Origin: Rotaria socialis
Taxonomy: Eukaryota; Rotifera; Eurotatoria; Philodinida; Philodinidae
Assembly: GCA_905331475.1 (NCBI GenBank)
Contig: CAJNYU010001145.1
Location: 1-64,000, forward strand
Length of the DNA stretch: 64,000 nucleotides
Reading direction: 5' to 3'
A model generated the notes under the pieces. It saw only the letters and a program-made list of their open reading frames with translations, made no database searches and was not told where the DNA came from. Positions 12,556-24,100 of the stretch are shown piece by piece. Positions within the stretch are counted from its first letter, which is position 1, and each line of letters begins with the position of its first letter. The position numbers and the translations under genes are program-made.

Positions 12556-12857
12556 CAGGGGCGGCGGCGCGTCATTAAGCTAGGTGAGGCTCATAATATT
12601 TTTTTTCTAATGTGGAATTTTATGAAAGCATCAAGCAGAAACTAAGTCTTCTTTTTATTGAACTTCAGCAAAAATAAAAATGGTCAGTATAAAAAAAGAA
12701 GATTGGAAAATACAAAAATATACTTTTCTTTGCTCCTACTTTGATGCAAGAATAAAAATAGCAATAATCAGTACAAAAGCAAATGAGGCTGAGCGTCATC
12801 TTGCGAAATCTAGGCGAGACTCAAGCCTCATAGGTATCAGTGACTCCGCCGCCACTG
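12556..12857. mobile_element. hAT-like non-autonomous element (302 bp)
   Basis: Termini are CAGGGGCGGCGG on the left and, reverse-complemented, CAGTGGCGGCGG on the right, a typical hAT-style inverted end. Flanks GTGTGAAT (12,548-12,555) and ATGTGAAG (12,858-12,865) match at 6 of 8 positions, consistent with a decayed 8-bp duplication. Subterminal words (GCGTCAT, CTAGGYGAG, GCCTCAT or GGCTCAT) recur near both ends. No transposase is encoded; a small open frame inside is incidental. Confidence 0.6.
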
Positions 12858-12865
12858 ATGTGAAG

Positions 12866-14759
12866 TATATAGACTCAAGCGAAAAATGAACGGATTAGTA
12901 AGAGTTTAGATTGATCGACTATTGATGCTATGATACTGTATTTTTAATGTGTTTTGTGGAGCTCGTGCATTGTTTTTCGAAGAAAAATGTTCACTATCTT
13001 AGAAGTATGGGTCTACACGTATGAATTACTTCAAATTATCTTCACATTTATGTCGATATTATTTTCTAATTGTGCGATTTTGGATTAGACTAATTACGTC
13101 TGTATGTAGATAAATATTGCTTGGCTTCGATTGCTCAGTGGCTTCTATTAACAAAGTCTGATCAAATTCATAAGAACTCAACTTGACAAAAAGATCACCT
13201 TGTGAATTTACTCATGGGAGTTAGTCAATTACAGTCAGATTTCAATACATCTAGATTTACTGATATCAATAAAAAATATTTTAAAAGAGTCATTTTGGTC
13301 AAAAAGAAAAGAAACTCCACACTCGACTTCAAGGCATTGAGTATACAAACGTTTGTTTTCGTCCTTTTACTACAACAAAAAATAATCTGTCTGCAACTTA
13401 ACAAGTAGACGAAAGAAAATAGATCGAAATTGATATCTAGGTGTGAAATCGAAATTGAGGCTAAAACAGAAGAGACAAAGTTATCCACTCTTTACTTAGA
13501 CTAATAATTTAGCGTTGATTCTAAACAAAACAAACGGACAGATACCGCTATTTTATGTAGAAATATTTCTTATCTCGGTTTATTTATTGTTCTTAACACA
13601 ATCCTACATAACAAATGCGACGGGAGATAATATAGATGATTTTTCCACGATATAGTTTTTTGTCTCATCATAAGCATTTCTAGAACTAAGAGTATATATA
13701 TATATATCAATGACGTACACTCCTTCACATGCATCTTACCTTAGATAAGACACGAAAATAACTGTTTTAAGCAAACATTATTGTTTTATCATCAACCTTG
13801 CTTGTGCACGTCTCGTCTGAAGATTAAGGAAAGAATACAAATGCAAAATGGAAAACGTCTTACATTGCATCGTCTATTGCGAAGTTAAATTATTATCAAG
13901 ATCTACAAATTATCTTCTCTCAGTTATCTTTTGAAACATGAAACAATGCTTATGTACATTTTTCTCTAATCTAAATTATGTGGATTTAATCGAAAGAAAC
14001 ATTATGATAGATTAAAGCACTAGTGTCAAACTTGAAACTTGAATTTAATTTTCAACCGTTAACCTTCAAGTCTGAAGTTTCAAGTTTCACGCTTCCAATT
14101 TTCAGACATTGATTTTTCATGAATTTTAATCATTATGCGTCGTCCGTTGATGATTGAGAAATCTAAATACGAGACAAGATAAAAGCGACAATTATCAGTT
14201 TGAAAATATTTCTTTTAAGAATTCTACTCAATCAGTAATATTCATTCGCGATTATTCTGTTATTCGTCATGTTTTGTTTTAAAATATTGATATCTCCCAT
14301 TTACAAGCAATTGAAATATATTACTCATATTGTTGTGTATACTTAGTTATTAACATTCTGATCTTGATTCTAAAATTTTAAAATGTTTTATCAATCAATA
14401 TAGTATAACATTGAGGTCTTTATTGTAAAAAGTTTCTCTTTGCCAAAGACCAAAAAAGCTCATTTCACATTAAAAAAATCATTAAAAATTCAGACATATG
14501 AAGTGAATACTCTTTTTCTGAATTATTCAATAAATTTTCGAAACTTGTTTAAATACTACATCAGTTGCCATGTCATGTCAATTCGTAATCATTTTCTTGA
14601 ACTTTTATCATCCATATCTTTTAGTGAAATTTTATTAGAAGTGTAAATTAAGTAATTAAATGCAACTAAAAAATTGAGAGAGACATTTCCCATTTATAGT
14701 GAATCTATCTAAGAATTGTCGACGATTTCGTGCGGCTAATCTTACTAATTGAATAAATG
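12866..14759. other. intergenic, no gene seen
   Basis: AT-rich with no supported gene. Contains a short TA dinucleotide run near 13,691-13,706 and a perfect 13-bp inverted repeat, AAACTTGAAACTT (14,028-14,040) with its complement at 14,075-14,087. Confidence 0.45.
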
Positions 14760-15182
14760 TCAACGCAAAAACAAATAGAACATAATAGCAGCTAAGGCTA
14801 GAAAACTTTTCCGTAGATCCCAAGTAGTATCATAATCGATTTTGTGGTTATCAAGAATATGTTCACCCTTCATTAAACAAACGCTCGTATTGGTCGTTAG
14901 ACAAAGTTTCAGGTGAGTAAATTCATTTATAGTAATAACATTGGATGCGTAATGAAAACGGCTCACTCATTTGATCCATGCAAGAAATTTGACAACATTT
15001 TTTAGATCAACTAGATATCCTGTGAATACAAGCATTACCACGCACAATGAAGCTGAAACTAAATTGGCAACACCTAAACAGAGAAAATATATATGAATTA
15101 AACAAGTATTGATTATAAGAATCTTACCTATTGTTTCGACACTTGACGAAACAAAAGAAACACACTGATTCAGAACAAACAG
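14760..15182 (-). pseudogene. ABCG-type transporter, broken 3' end
   Basis: Two exon-like pieces (15,182-15,128 and 15,073-14,760) joined by a 54-bp GT-AG intron encode what looks like the last membrane segments and final loop of an ABCG (white/ABCG2-type) half-transporter: a hydrophobic run ending in F-T-G-Y-L-V, then a region with I-N-E-F-T, followed by a last hydrophobic stretch. The frame breaks near 14,967, where a stop is followed by the expected continuation in another frame (two bases apparently missing). No nucleotide-binding domain or earlier membrane exons lie upstream. I call it a truncated pseudogene; family assignment is from motif memory. Confidence 0.6.
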
Positions 15183-16100
15183 CTGCAGCAAATATATTTA
15201 GTTGATATATGAGAAATTTTTCAATAGTTCATTGAAATCGAATCATAAAGTAGGATATTAATGAGCTCCGTCGAGTTCACCAAATCACAGAATAGATGAA
15301 GTCACTACAAATTAATGGCACTCTAGATTTATGGAACCAGTTGCTTGCTACTTAAGTATTATAGGCTTTAAATGGATATGAACGCTGAGTGTTGATATGG
15401 CAGTCGCTACAAGGGAAGAGACAGTCACATTCACAATAGCATTAGCAACATTTCACTACAACACCAATCCAAAAATAACATTAATACATAACTGTAACCT
15501 CACCGGTTATTAATAATGAATAACATTTCTCATTCGCCTGCTTTTTTAAATCTTAAAATATCTGACAATCTACCTTAGCCTCTGAATTTAGCACAAAAAT
15601 TAAGTTCTTTTGGATCATTCAAGTAGATAAAGATATTTCTTGTTTACATACTATTTTATTCGGTCAAAGACGTTGATTTTAACAATATTCTAGTAAGAAA
15701 AGTTCACTAATTGTATGTCATACTATAGTTTTTTTTAATTTTAGGTACATTTCCAAGATCCTAAAACAGTTAGCCTCAGTTAGAAAAGATTAGAAGCATA
15801 CTGAGGAAATATGAAGAGGTAATAAACAAATAGCATTGTTATAGACTTTCTCCATTCGTTTCGATTAATTGGAATTTTAGACCGATAACCAAATATAATT
15901 AATACGTATGAGAATTTTCACGGTTTCTTTATTTGTTGAGAAAGAAATCGAAAAAAATGTCGACATATTTTCCTAATTTATAAATGAACAAACCAACGTC
16001 GTAATAAGTATGTAATACGACAAACAGTCAATTATATGCATTACAAAAAAAAATACCATGCTATTAAAGTGTTATTGTCATTGAAGAATTGCCGAAAATA
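15183..16100. other. intergenic, no gene seen
   Basis: AT-rich sequence between the ABCG relic and the next minus-strand gene. I looked for earlier ABCG exons and found none. Confidence 0.4.
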
Positions 16101-16917
16101 TTATTCATGCATATATTGTAAATCAGATTCATTGCAAACACGGTAGAAAATCGAGATTGGCCCGTTATTTAGCCTTGGCAATGGATATAATTCCGTATAA
16201 CGTACAAACATAAATATAATCATTTTGATTGTGCTTGTAAATTGAATATAAGCTGCACGATTACACTCGTAAATATGTTCACCAGAACGCTGCACATCGT
16301 TAACATACCAAAAAATATATATTGTTACTGGAGCACAAAAACCTTCAATTATCCAGCGTTTCATTCTCATTCGAGTAATTCGACCGATGTTCAATGTGTA
16401 TGTCGAAACTAGAGCAGCAATTAAATAAATAAATCCCAATTGAATTTCTATGATAAGAATTCTAATATAACGACGCACTAGAGTATCATATGATCCTTCT
16501 CGCATATTTAATTCTTCGTCGTTATCATATTGCTCGTAGTCGAAAAAATAACGACGACAAAACATCCATATCGCCATCATATATGGATACAACAAAAAAA
16601 TGATCATTGCTATTGGCATCAACAAAATCACTAAAAAGCCATAGTGTACATCTAACCACACTGACTCGTAATCACGACAGTGGTAGTCAAACTGTTGCAT
16701 GCTATTAGTTACCACTGTTAGGAAATAATTGAATCACTTAAGAGAACTAATAAACGATATGCATTGATCGATCAATGATAACAGGATGACATTTACCTAT
16801 CTTTTTATTTTTCTCTGCTATTGTGTTGCCTATTGGCAAAAGCTTGACCTATTCACCGCTATTAGTCAATGACAAAATGACAATCAGATTCAACAATACA
16901 CAATTAATGTAAACCAT
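16101..16917 (-). pseudogene. uncharacterised multi-pass membrane protein with in-frame stop
   Basis: Exon 1 (16,917-16,797) opens with ATG and a signal-peptide-like hydrophobic run; an 82-bp GT-AG intron in phase 1 leads to exon 2 (16,714-16,101), which continues in frame to a stop, giving about 244 residues. Four long hydrophobic segments lie in exon 2, at roughly the start, middle, after a charged loop, and before the tail. Codon 23 of exon 1 is TAG (16,849-16,851), although the same frame stays open afterwards and the splice phase fits. Either the gene is inactivated by one point mutation, or translation starts at the ATG in exon 2 (16,699), giving a four-TM protein. I do not recognise the family. 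Confidence 0.5.
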
Positions 16918-16976
16918 TTATATTCTAAATTCAACATACTGGCAGCGCAGATAGGACAAGCCAAGAAATATATTTG

Positions 16977-17348
16977 GGTAATCTCAACTTTGGCCGAAAG
17001 GAAAAACGCCGAAAACAATAAAGTCGAAAAGAAAAACTATACTAATGTCGAAAGGTAAAATGTCGAAAAATTAAAAAAATGGTACTAATTTAAATAAGCA
17101 AAACCATCGTAGGTGATAGTTTATGAAAGCCAGTCTCCAGGAATGGATGGAAAAAGAAAGAAAGGGAAAAATATCGAAAATAAAAATGTCGAAAACAAGA
17201 ATATGAGATGAACATGAGCATGTAAGATTGAATTGAGGGTGAGGGAGACTTGTACTTCAATATACTCTCGTTTTCAGCATTTCTATCCATCTGCATGTGT
17301 ATCAATTTTATTTTCGACATTTTTCTTTCGACCAAAGTTGAGAGAATC
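16977..17348. mobile_element. Mutator-like MITE with perfect 9-bp target duplication
   Basis: ATATATTTG occurs directly outside both ends (16,968-16,976 and 17,349-17,357). The ends are inverted: left GGTAATCTCAACTTTGG, right (reverse-complemented) GATTCTCTCAACTTTGG, and the similarity continues inward through CGAAAG and GTCGAAAA words for about 40 bp. A 9-bp duplication suits Mutator-like elements. The 372-bp interior is packed with GTCGAAAA-type repeats, some in tandem, and has no transposase. Confidence 0.65.
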
Positions 17349-17357
17349 ATATATTTG

Positions 17358-18136
17358 TACTGATATTGACATAATCTCACGCTGACCTGTCATTATTCTT
17401 TTCCTCTTTATTGTTCTTTTCTGTGTTCATCTCTTTCATGCGACGGCAATCTAGTTAAAAAGAAGCTTACCACCACCCCTCGGTAATGTCCGTTTCGCTA
17501 CTTCAAGTTATACACATGCTTACATGAGAGTGAGCAAGAGAGGGATGAACAAAAAGAAACAATAGTAAGATTAAATAAGGTGGAAAGATAGGGAGCGATA
17601 CCAATATTGGCAACATATTGAGTGTGTGGTTTACCGAGCGTCGGCTCTGTTATTAGAAAATGTATTCGTCACGTGTGAAATAAGCATGACTTGAAAATTC
17701 AGAAAGGTGACTAAATGTAATTCATGTACTGGCGAAACATCAACACACATTGTTCAATAACAATTCCAGGCACAATTTTTATGCTTAGAGACTATTGAAA
17801 ACAGAAGTCATTGTCTTATATTGAGTATCATTAGAATAGATAATTACGAATATGGCAAGATTGATGCGAGTTCGATTAAAGTTAATCTTCGTGTTCAATT
17901 ATCGTTTGTAAATTGATTTACAATTGTAGTAAGTCAAGTCGAATACTTAGTATTTAACAAAGAATGCAATGCATCTGATTTAAGGCGATTTATACTGAAC
18001 CTGTATTCGGCAAATTAATATTCGAATCGATTATTTTTCTTAATATACCCGTGCCACATTATTACCCAATAATATTCCGATGATTGGCCTTTTTGATAGT
18101 TTATTTTAATAAAACATTGTTGATGAACTTAATAGT
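17358..18136. other. intergenic, no gene seen
   Basis: No coding signal. A purine-rich patch occurs around 17,525-17,600. Confidence 0.4.
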
Positions 18137-18672
18137 TTATTGAAAAGAATGCATTAAAAAGATTCCTCCGTATAACATAGAGAAAAAAATAACGAATCCA
18201 ACTAGATGAATGCAATAGTAGTACAGAATTAAAGCTGCTTTAATATCAGATAATACTTTTTTCATTACATGCCATATAAGTCCTATTAAAAAGGTAACAA
18301 GTATATTATAACGCCACGAAAATGTTGAATCCATTAGACTGTCAACAAAACCTTGATTTATTATAATTAGTTAATGTTGTTATCAATGTCCACGATTGTA
18401 ATGGTATAATACTCTTCCGCATGAATATTATTTGATTTTGATATATGCTAATACCTATCACCATATAATTCAACTGGCTCAATCTATCATGACAACATTT
18501 GACCAAACTTAATATAATTAATGATGATACTGAAATAAGATACAAGAAAATACGAATCGTTGGCGAAATATTTGATAAATTTTCAACAATATCACTATAT
18601 GACGTCTAAAATGTAATTTACTAAATACACTGCTAGGGAAAATAGTATAAAAAATCTTGCTGCAGTGGCCAT
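18137..18672 (-). pseudogene. uncharacterised membrane protein, frame broken near its start
   Basis: The C-terminal part is coherent: an exon ending at 18,455 joins in phase 1 across a 103-bp intron to 18,351-18,137, with at least three hydrophobic segments and a stop. Upstream, an ATG at 18,672 opens a signal-peptide-like run in a frame one base off from the rest; no plausible intron separates them, because the only GT-AG span is 16 bp. I infer a one- or two-base indel and a decayed gene. Family unknown; it does not obviously match the membrane gene at 16,101. Confidence 0.35.
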
Positions 18673-19943
18673 TGAGTTGAAAATTATATTAAAATTTGAT
18701 TTTAAATTACAATAACTTATATTTCAACCTGATAGATTGTTTATAGAGGAAAATTTATAAAATTTAAAATTATGTAGATCAGAGACAAGATAAAATTGAA
18801 GTAAATATTTTTCTTCACATTTCAATTTGTTTATTGGCAAACACCGTGGAATGGATAACATTCATAGTATTCAACAACATAATGGTGTTTTGTGCATCGA
18901 AAATAGTAATCTAGCCCACATATTACGTTTGATCATGATAGAATTTCTGACCCGAATTTGATCGCTAATCCCAATCTTTTTAAGAACAAAGCCAATATGT
19001 ATATGTTTGTTGTACAGCGTCCTTTCAGCTTATCGCTATATAGCTTCCGAAATAGAGTTATCGTCGCTCTGGATTTCTACCAATGTTTTATTAAAAATTA
19101 ATAAATTCTCATGGTTTGAAATTAGTGAGTAGTGCACGTCATACTAGTCGAAGTTGAGCCAGACAATTCTCATGAATATACCTCAATTAACCAACTAATG
19201 TAAAAGCCTGATTAAGTCGCATAACGTAATTAAAAGAGATTTTGTTTTTAAAGTTAATAATATTGTTCAGATTGTTTGAATAACAAAAATTTTTCATTTA
19301 AAAATAAATTCTGTTGAGATTTATTGTCTGTAATCTAAATAAGATGGATTAAATTATATTTTGAAAAATTTTCCTAGCATTGCGTTTATGTCCAATTCAA
19401 ACAAAAACAGTTGCACACTCGATTACTACTATTATCCCTAATAATTACATCCTCATTAGAATAAACTTCTGGAAGCCTATTTGACTTGAAAAGTACTACT
19501 GTCGTTCAGTGACACCCTTACCATCGCGCGTATTCGCCTATTCGATAGACCAATCAAGTATGAAGGATGTCATCACACTCTAGAATAGAATAGCATAGCT
19601 ACTATATTAATAACAACTATTCACAATGACTAATTAGCTGCGTATCGATAATTGTTATCTTAATTCAGATTAAACCTCCTTCATTACTAAAATAACTGAT
19701 ATGTGAGCTACTTATTATTTTTAATCATTCTCGATTGCAAGAATGATCTATTCTTAATTGTGCATTGCAAAAAATATCCGTGTTGTTGTAAGTTGTGATA
19801 CATCTACATTTAGAATCATTGTATCAATTATAATATCTATAGACTATCTGATTTGTATTTGTCACAGAAGAACAAATTTTTAAGCTATTAAATAATTCAT
19901 TTGAATCTTTTATTTTTCTAGAATAAATAAATCCCAAAATATA
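18673..19943. other. intergenic upstream of the JTB homologue
   Basis: AT-rich with no supported gene. It separates a minus-strand relic from a plus-strand gene, so any promoter for the latter should lie in its right part. Confidence 0.4.
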
Positions 19944-20408
19944 ATGATGTTTGATAGTTTCACACGTCGTCGCCTATTATTCTTTCTGTTCGCTATATTA
20001 TTTGTTATATTAAGTATTTTATTTTTTGCTCGTATTGTCCCATCATATTCAAAACATTCATCAATGAAAAATAGCGATGAACAACTCACAAGCGAATGTT
20101 ATTTAAGTGAACCAGTCGATGTATTAACACTATGTCAAAAATGTACACTCTATGAACGTCGGTCAAAAGCAAAAGCTTGTTTACCAACTGGTTATAAAGA
20201 ATTAATACTTTGCTCAAAATCAAATATAAAAACAATTCGTTCATGTCCAATGCCTATTCATGTTCAAAGACAAAATTTTTGGTTGTTCGAAAGTGTTATG
20301 TTTATATTTGCATTATTCGCTATGGCGAATGTTAATTTTCGTCAAAAAACATTAGATAAACAAATGATTGAGAGAATAAAAAGACAGATTGGTGAAAATG
20401 ATGAATGA
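19944..20408 (+). CDS. JTB: JTB (jumping translocation breakpoint) family membrane protein
   Basis: Single-exon frame of 154 residues. It has an N-terminal hydrophobic segment (about residues 11-31), a cysteine-rich lumenal or extracellular part with six cysteines including a C-x-x-C pair and a P-T-G-Y motif, a second hydrophobic segment (about 114-130), and a short basic tail with the L-D-K-x-x-I-E-R-I-K-R-Q-I pattern. That order, the six cysteines and the tail match metazoan JTB, a small type I protein linked to mitochondria and cytokinesis in mammals. Two adjacent ATGs start the frame; the first is used. An AATAAA lies at 20,501. Confidence 0.8.
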   Translation: MMFDSFTRRRLLFFLFAILFVILSILFFARIVPSYSKHSSMKNSDEQLTSECYLSEPVDVLTLCQKCTLYERRSKAKACLPTGYKELILCSKSNIKTIRSCPMPIHVQRQNFWLFESVMFIFALFAMANVNFRQKTLDKQMIERIKRQIGENDE

Positions 20409-20500
20409 TTGACTTATGTTGAATTTGTATCTCAGTTTCAGTGCAAAAAAATCTTTTCTGTAAATAGTAGGATGAACTATATTTTTTTGTGTTTTAAGTG

Positions 20501-20506
20501 AATAAA
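20501..20506 (+). terminator. polyadenylation signal after JTB gene
   Basis: AATAAA about 90 bp after the JTB stop codon, the first canonical signal downstream. Confidence 0.4.
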
Positions 20507-21166
20507 TATTTAATCGATAATAACAAAGGTACATTTATGATAACAATATTTTGAAATCATGAATTTTGAATCGAGTTTTTGAAAAAACTATGTCTCCAGA
20601 TAAAAAGGGTTGGTTTGATTTCATTGCAAATAAATCTTTTGAAAAATGATTTAAGAGAAATTCTGATTAGGCTTCCAAGTAAGTAAGTATCGAACGTGAA
20701 TTGTTATAATTCGAAAAAAAGTATTTGTCATAGTATTTCTTCGACACGTCTTACACTGAATAGATGTCATGACGTTATTCTCGTATTAGAAAGTGAAGAT
20801 TATGCAACGCCTTTTACCAGGTTTGAAGCTATTCTTATCGTGACCCTTCATTTAAACAATAGGCGTGTGAGGCTCTACTAGCCTAACAAAATCTATTATA
20901 ATCAGTATCTTTTTCTTGTTTAGATAGTTATCTATTATTCTCAGCAGAAATGTTGTTTGAGATATCTTTTCTATGTAAATTTATAGTTAAGATTTCTATT
21001 CATTTTGAAGTAAAATTGTGTTGCATATAACCCTGGTGTTCTTCATTCTTTTTCTTTCTTTCTACTTATTATAACAGCCACAGAAGGTAAAACTTGTTTA
21101 GTTGTTTCTATTTTCAATAAGAACCACTCGTTTTTCTTTGCAATATTCAAGTTGTGGTTTTTAACG
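20507..21166. other. intergenic upstream of alpha-mannosidase copy 1
   Basis: No gene seen. A pyrimidine-rich tract followed by TTATAACAG near 21,070 resembles a splice acceptor and could mark a 5'UTR intron or trans-splice site; not testable from sequence alone. Confidence 0.35.
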
Positions 21167-24100
21167 ATGCACATCTCAACATATTTCGCCTGTATTCTTC
21201 TTGGAATTACTCTATGCTATGGAGTTCCAGTTAAGAAATCGAATGGTTGTGGTTACGATGTGAGAGATTTTTATATTTGATAAGTGTGAATAAGTTATCC
21301 GAGCATCTTTTCATTACAGGCATGTAACTTAGGTGATCCAATGAAACTCAATGTTCATATGGTTCCACATACACATGATGATGTTGGATGGTTAAAAACA
21401 GTTGATCAATATTTTTATGGAGGTACTTTCAACGCTCTTTTAGAATTTCATTGAGAAGAATCCAAAGAAGCGTAAAGTTTTTTTTCCATAGATACCTATC
21501 ATAAGACAAAGCAAAAGATGTCTTTTGACTTTCATTTATTGAAACCATTTTCCATCTATTTCAGCTCGTAATTATATACAACATGCGGGCGTACAATACA
21601 TACTTGATTCAGCTATCCGTGCTCTCGATCAAAATCCTGATCGACGCTTCATCTATGTTGAAATCGGCTTTTTCTGGCGTTGGTGGAGTCAACAAACTGA
21701 TGACATGCGTAATAAAGTGAAACAGTTTGTCAATGATGGTAATTTCTATTCATTGACTTTTTCTTAATAATCTTTGTCATTTCTAAACAAAAAAGGTCGT
21801 CTCGAATTTATTTCCGGTGGTTGGTGCATGAACGATGAAGCATCAACACATTACAATTCCATCATCGATCAACATAGTTTAGGAGCTGAATTTTTACGTG
21901 ACAATTTCGGTGATTGCGGTCGACCTAAAATCGGTTGGCAAATCGATCCATTCGGTCATTCACGTGAACAAGCTTCACTTCTTGCACAAGTAAATTAGCT
22001 CCNTTCTAAACAAAAAAGGTCGTCTCGAATTTATTTCCGGTGGTTGGTGCATGAACGATGAAGCATCAACACATTACAATTCCATCATCGATCAACATAG
22101 TTTAGGAGCTGAATTTTTACGTGACAATTTCGGTGATTGCGGTCGACCTAAAATCGGTTGGCAAATCGATCCATTCGGTCATTCACGTGAACAAGCTTCA
22201 CTTCTTGCACAAGTAAATTAGCTCCTTTTATAGTCATTTGAGCATGTTCAAAATAAACAAACGAATGTTTATTTTAGATGGGTTTCGATGGTTTATTTTT
22301 TGGTCGTTCTGATTATGAAGATTACGCAACGCGTAATAGAACAAGAACCATGGAAATGGTTTGGAAAGCAAGTGCTAATTTGAGTGAGTTGTAAACAATG
22401 TTGACTGTTGGTTTAGTCTTTCTGTGATTGTGGGATAAAATAAACATTGATGTCAATTTAAGATAAAGATGGTTGGTTGTTTACCGGTGTTTTACCCAAC
22501 GGATATGGTCCACCCGATTCTTTCTGTTATGATGCTTTTTGTGATGATGCACCAATTATGGTTAGTTGAAATGCGTTTAAAACTTTGTTTTTTTTCTGAC
22601 ATGCATATGATTTAATCTGTTTATTTATACGCTACTCGGCTTCTATTTTCTAGATCTTTATCTGCAGAGAGAGAGAGATCCTATTTTAATTTTTTTTTGT
22701 GAAAGAATCTGAAATTTTATACTTGCATGTTCACTTTAGGATGATCCACGATTACATGATTACAATGTTCCAGAACGTGTTCGAACATTCATTCGAGCAG
22801 CACAAAATGAGGTCAGCGCAAAACGATAATTCTATGCTTATGTGCTATTCAACTACAAGATCAATAAGGCACTTATTTAAGTAGCAAAGAAAAAACTTTA
22901 GAAAAATCGATTCATCTCTAAAGTCTAGAGGAATGATATTGAGATTAAATTTCGATTTTCAAATGATTTATTCAAATTTCTTTATTTGAAAACTTTCTTG
23001 TTTTACTAGGCTGTTGGTTTTGCTACAAATCATATTATTATGACTATGGGTAGTGATTTTCAATATGAAAATGCAAATGAATGGTTCAAGAATATGGATA
23101 AACTAATAAAATATGTAAATGCTGAAGTATGTTCGTCTACCTTTATTGTTTTTCTCATTAAAATAATGCATTTAATAAAATTCATTTATAGCAAGTGAAT
23201 GGTAGCAACGTGAACGTTTTCTATTCGACACCATCGTGTTATTTATATGCGTTGAACAAGGCCGGTCACAATTGGACATCGAAATCTGATGATTTTTTTC
23301 CATATGCTCATCATCCTCATGGATTTTGGACTGGCTACTTTACATCACGTGCAGCTTTCAAAGGTTATGAACGCCATTCAAACAATATTTTACAAGTTAC
23401 AAGACAACTCAATGCATTTGCTAATTTGAATTTACGAAATAGCATTTTTTATTTGAGTGAGAATATTTGGCTTTTAAATTTTAACTTGAAAGATTTTTTC
23501 GATTATGAATCATAGGTGAAGCAATGGGCGTTGCTCAACATCATGATGCTGTTAGTGGAACAGAGAAACAAGAAGTTGCTTTTGATTATGCTCAACGATT
23601 GTCCGATGGTATTAATGTAGCTTCAGTAAGTATTCGAATGAAGATTTATAATGATTTTAGAAAAATGAATGACTACCGAATATTTATTCATTGGTATTTG
23701 TTTTAGGGAATTATAAATCAAGCTTATTCAAAACTATTACCTCTTAACAGTCAATCACCACCAACGTCACCTCAATTTCTCTGTCAACTGACAAATATCA
23801 GTGAATGTGTACCTATTCAAGATCAACAACGTGTAAGCGTTCGTTCATGTGTCTTGTTTTATCCCTTTTCTTTCTCTTATCGCATAGTTCACGGTAACAA
23901 TCTGGAATCCAACTGTACATTCAGTTCTTCATCATTTCCGTGTGCCCGTTACAAGAGCTTATACAGTTCGTGATTCAACAGGACAACCGATTTTGGCTGA
24001 GGTGAGAGAGACAAGCAAAATAATTACATTAACCATTGTGATTTTTAATTGTTTTCAGCTATTTCCTGTTTCCAATTCCACAAAGAAAATACCTGGCCGT

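Noticed and set aside
12680-12889. 69-codon frame inside the hAT-like element
   Set aside because: Runs past the element's terminal repeat and resembles no transposase.
17090-17380. 96-codon minus-strand frame
   Set aside because: Spans the Mutator-like MITE and its flank; arises from GTCGAAAA repeats.
22019-22212. Second exon 4 as a mutually exclusive alternative exon
   Set aside because: Perfect identity and the adjoining N make an assembly join more likely; alternative exons normally differ in sequence.
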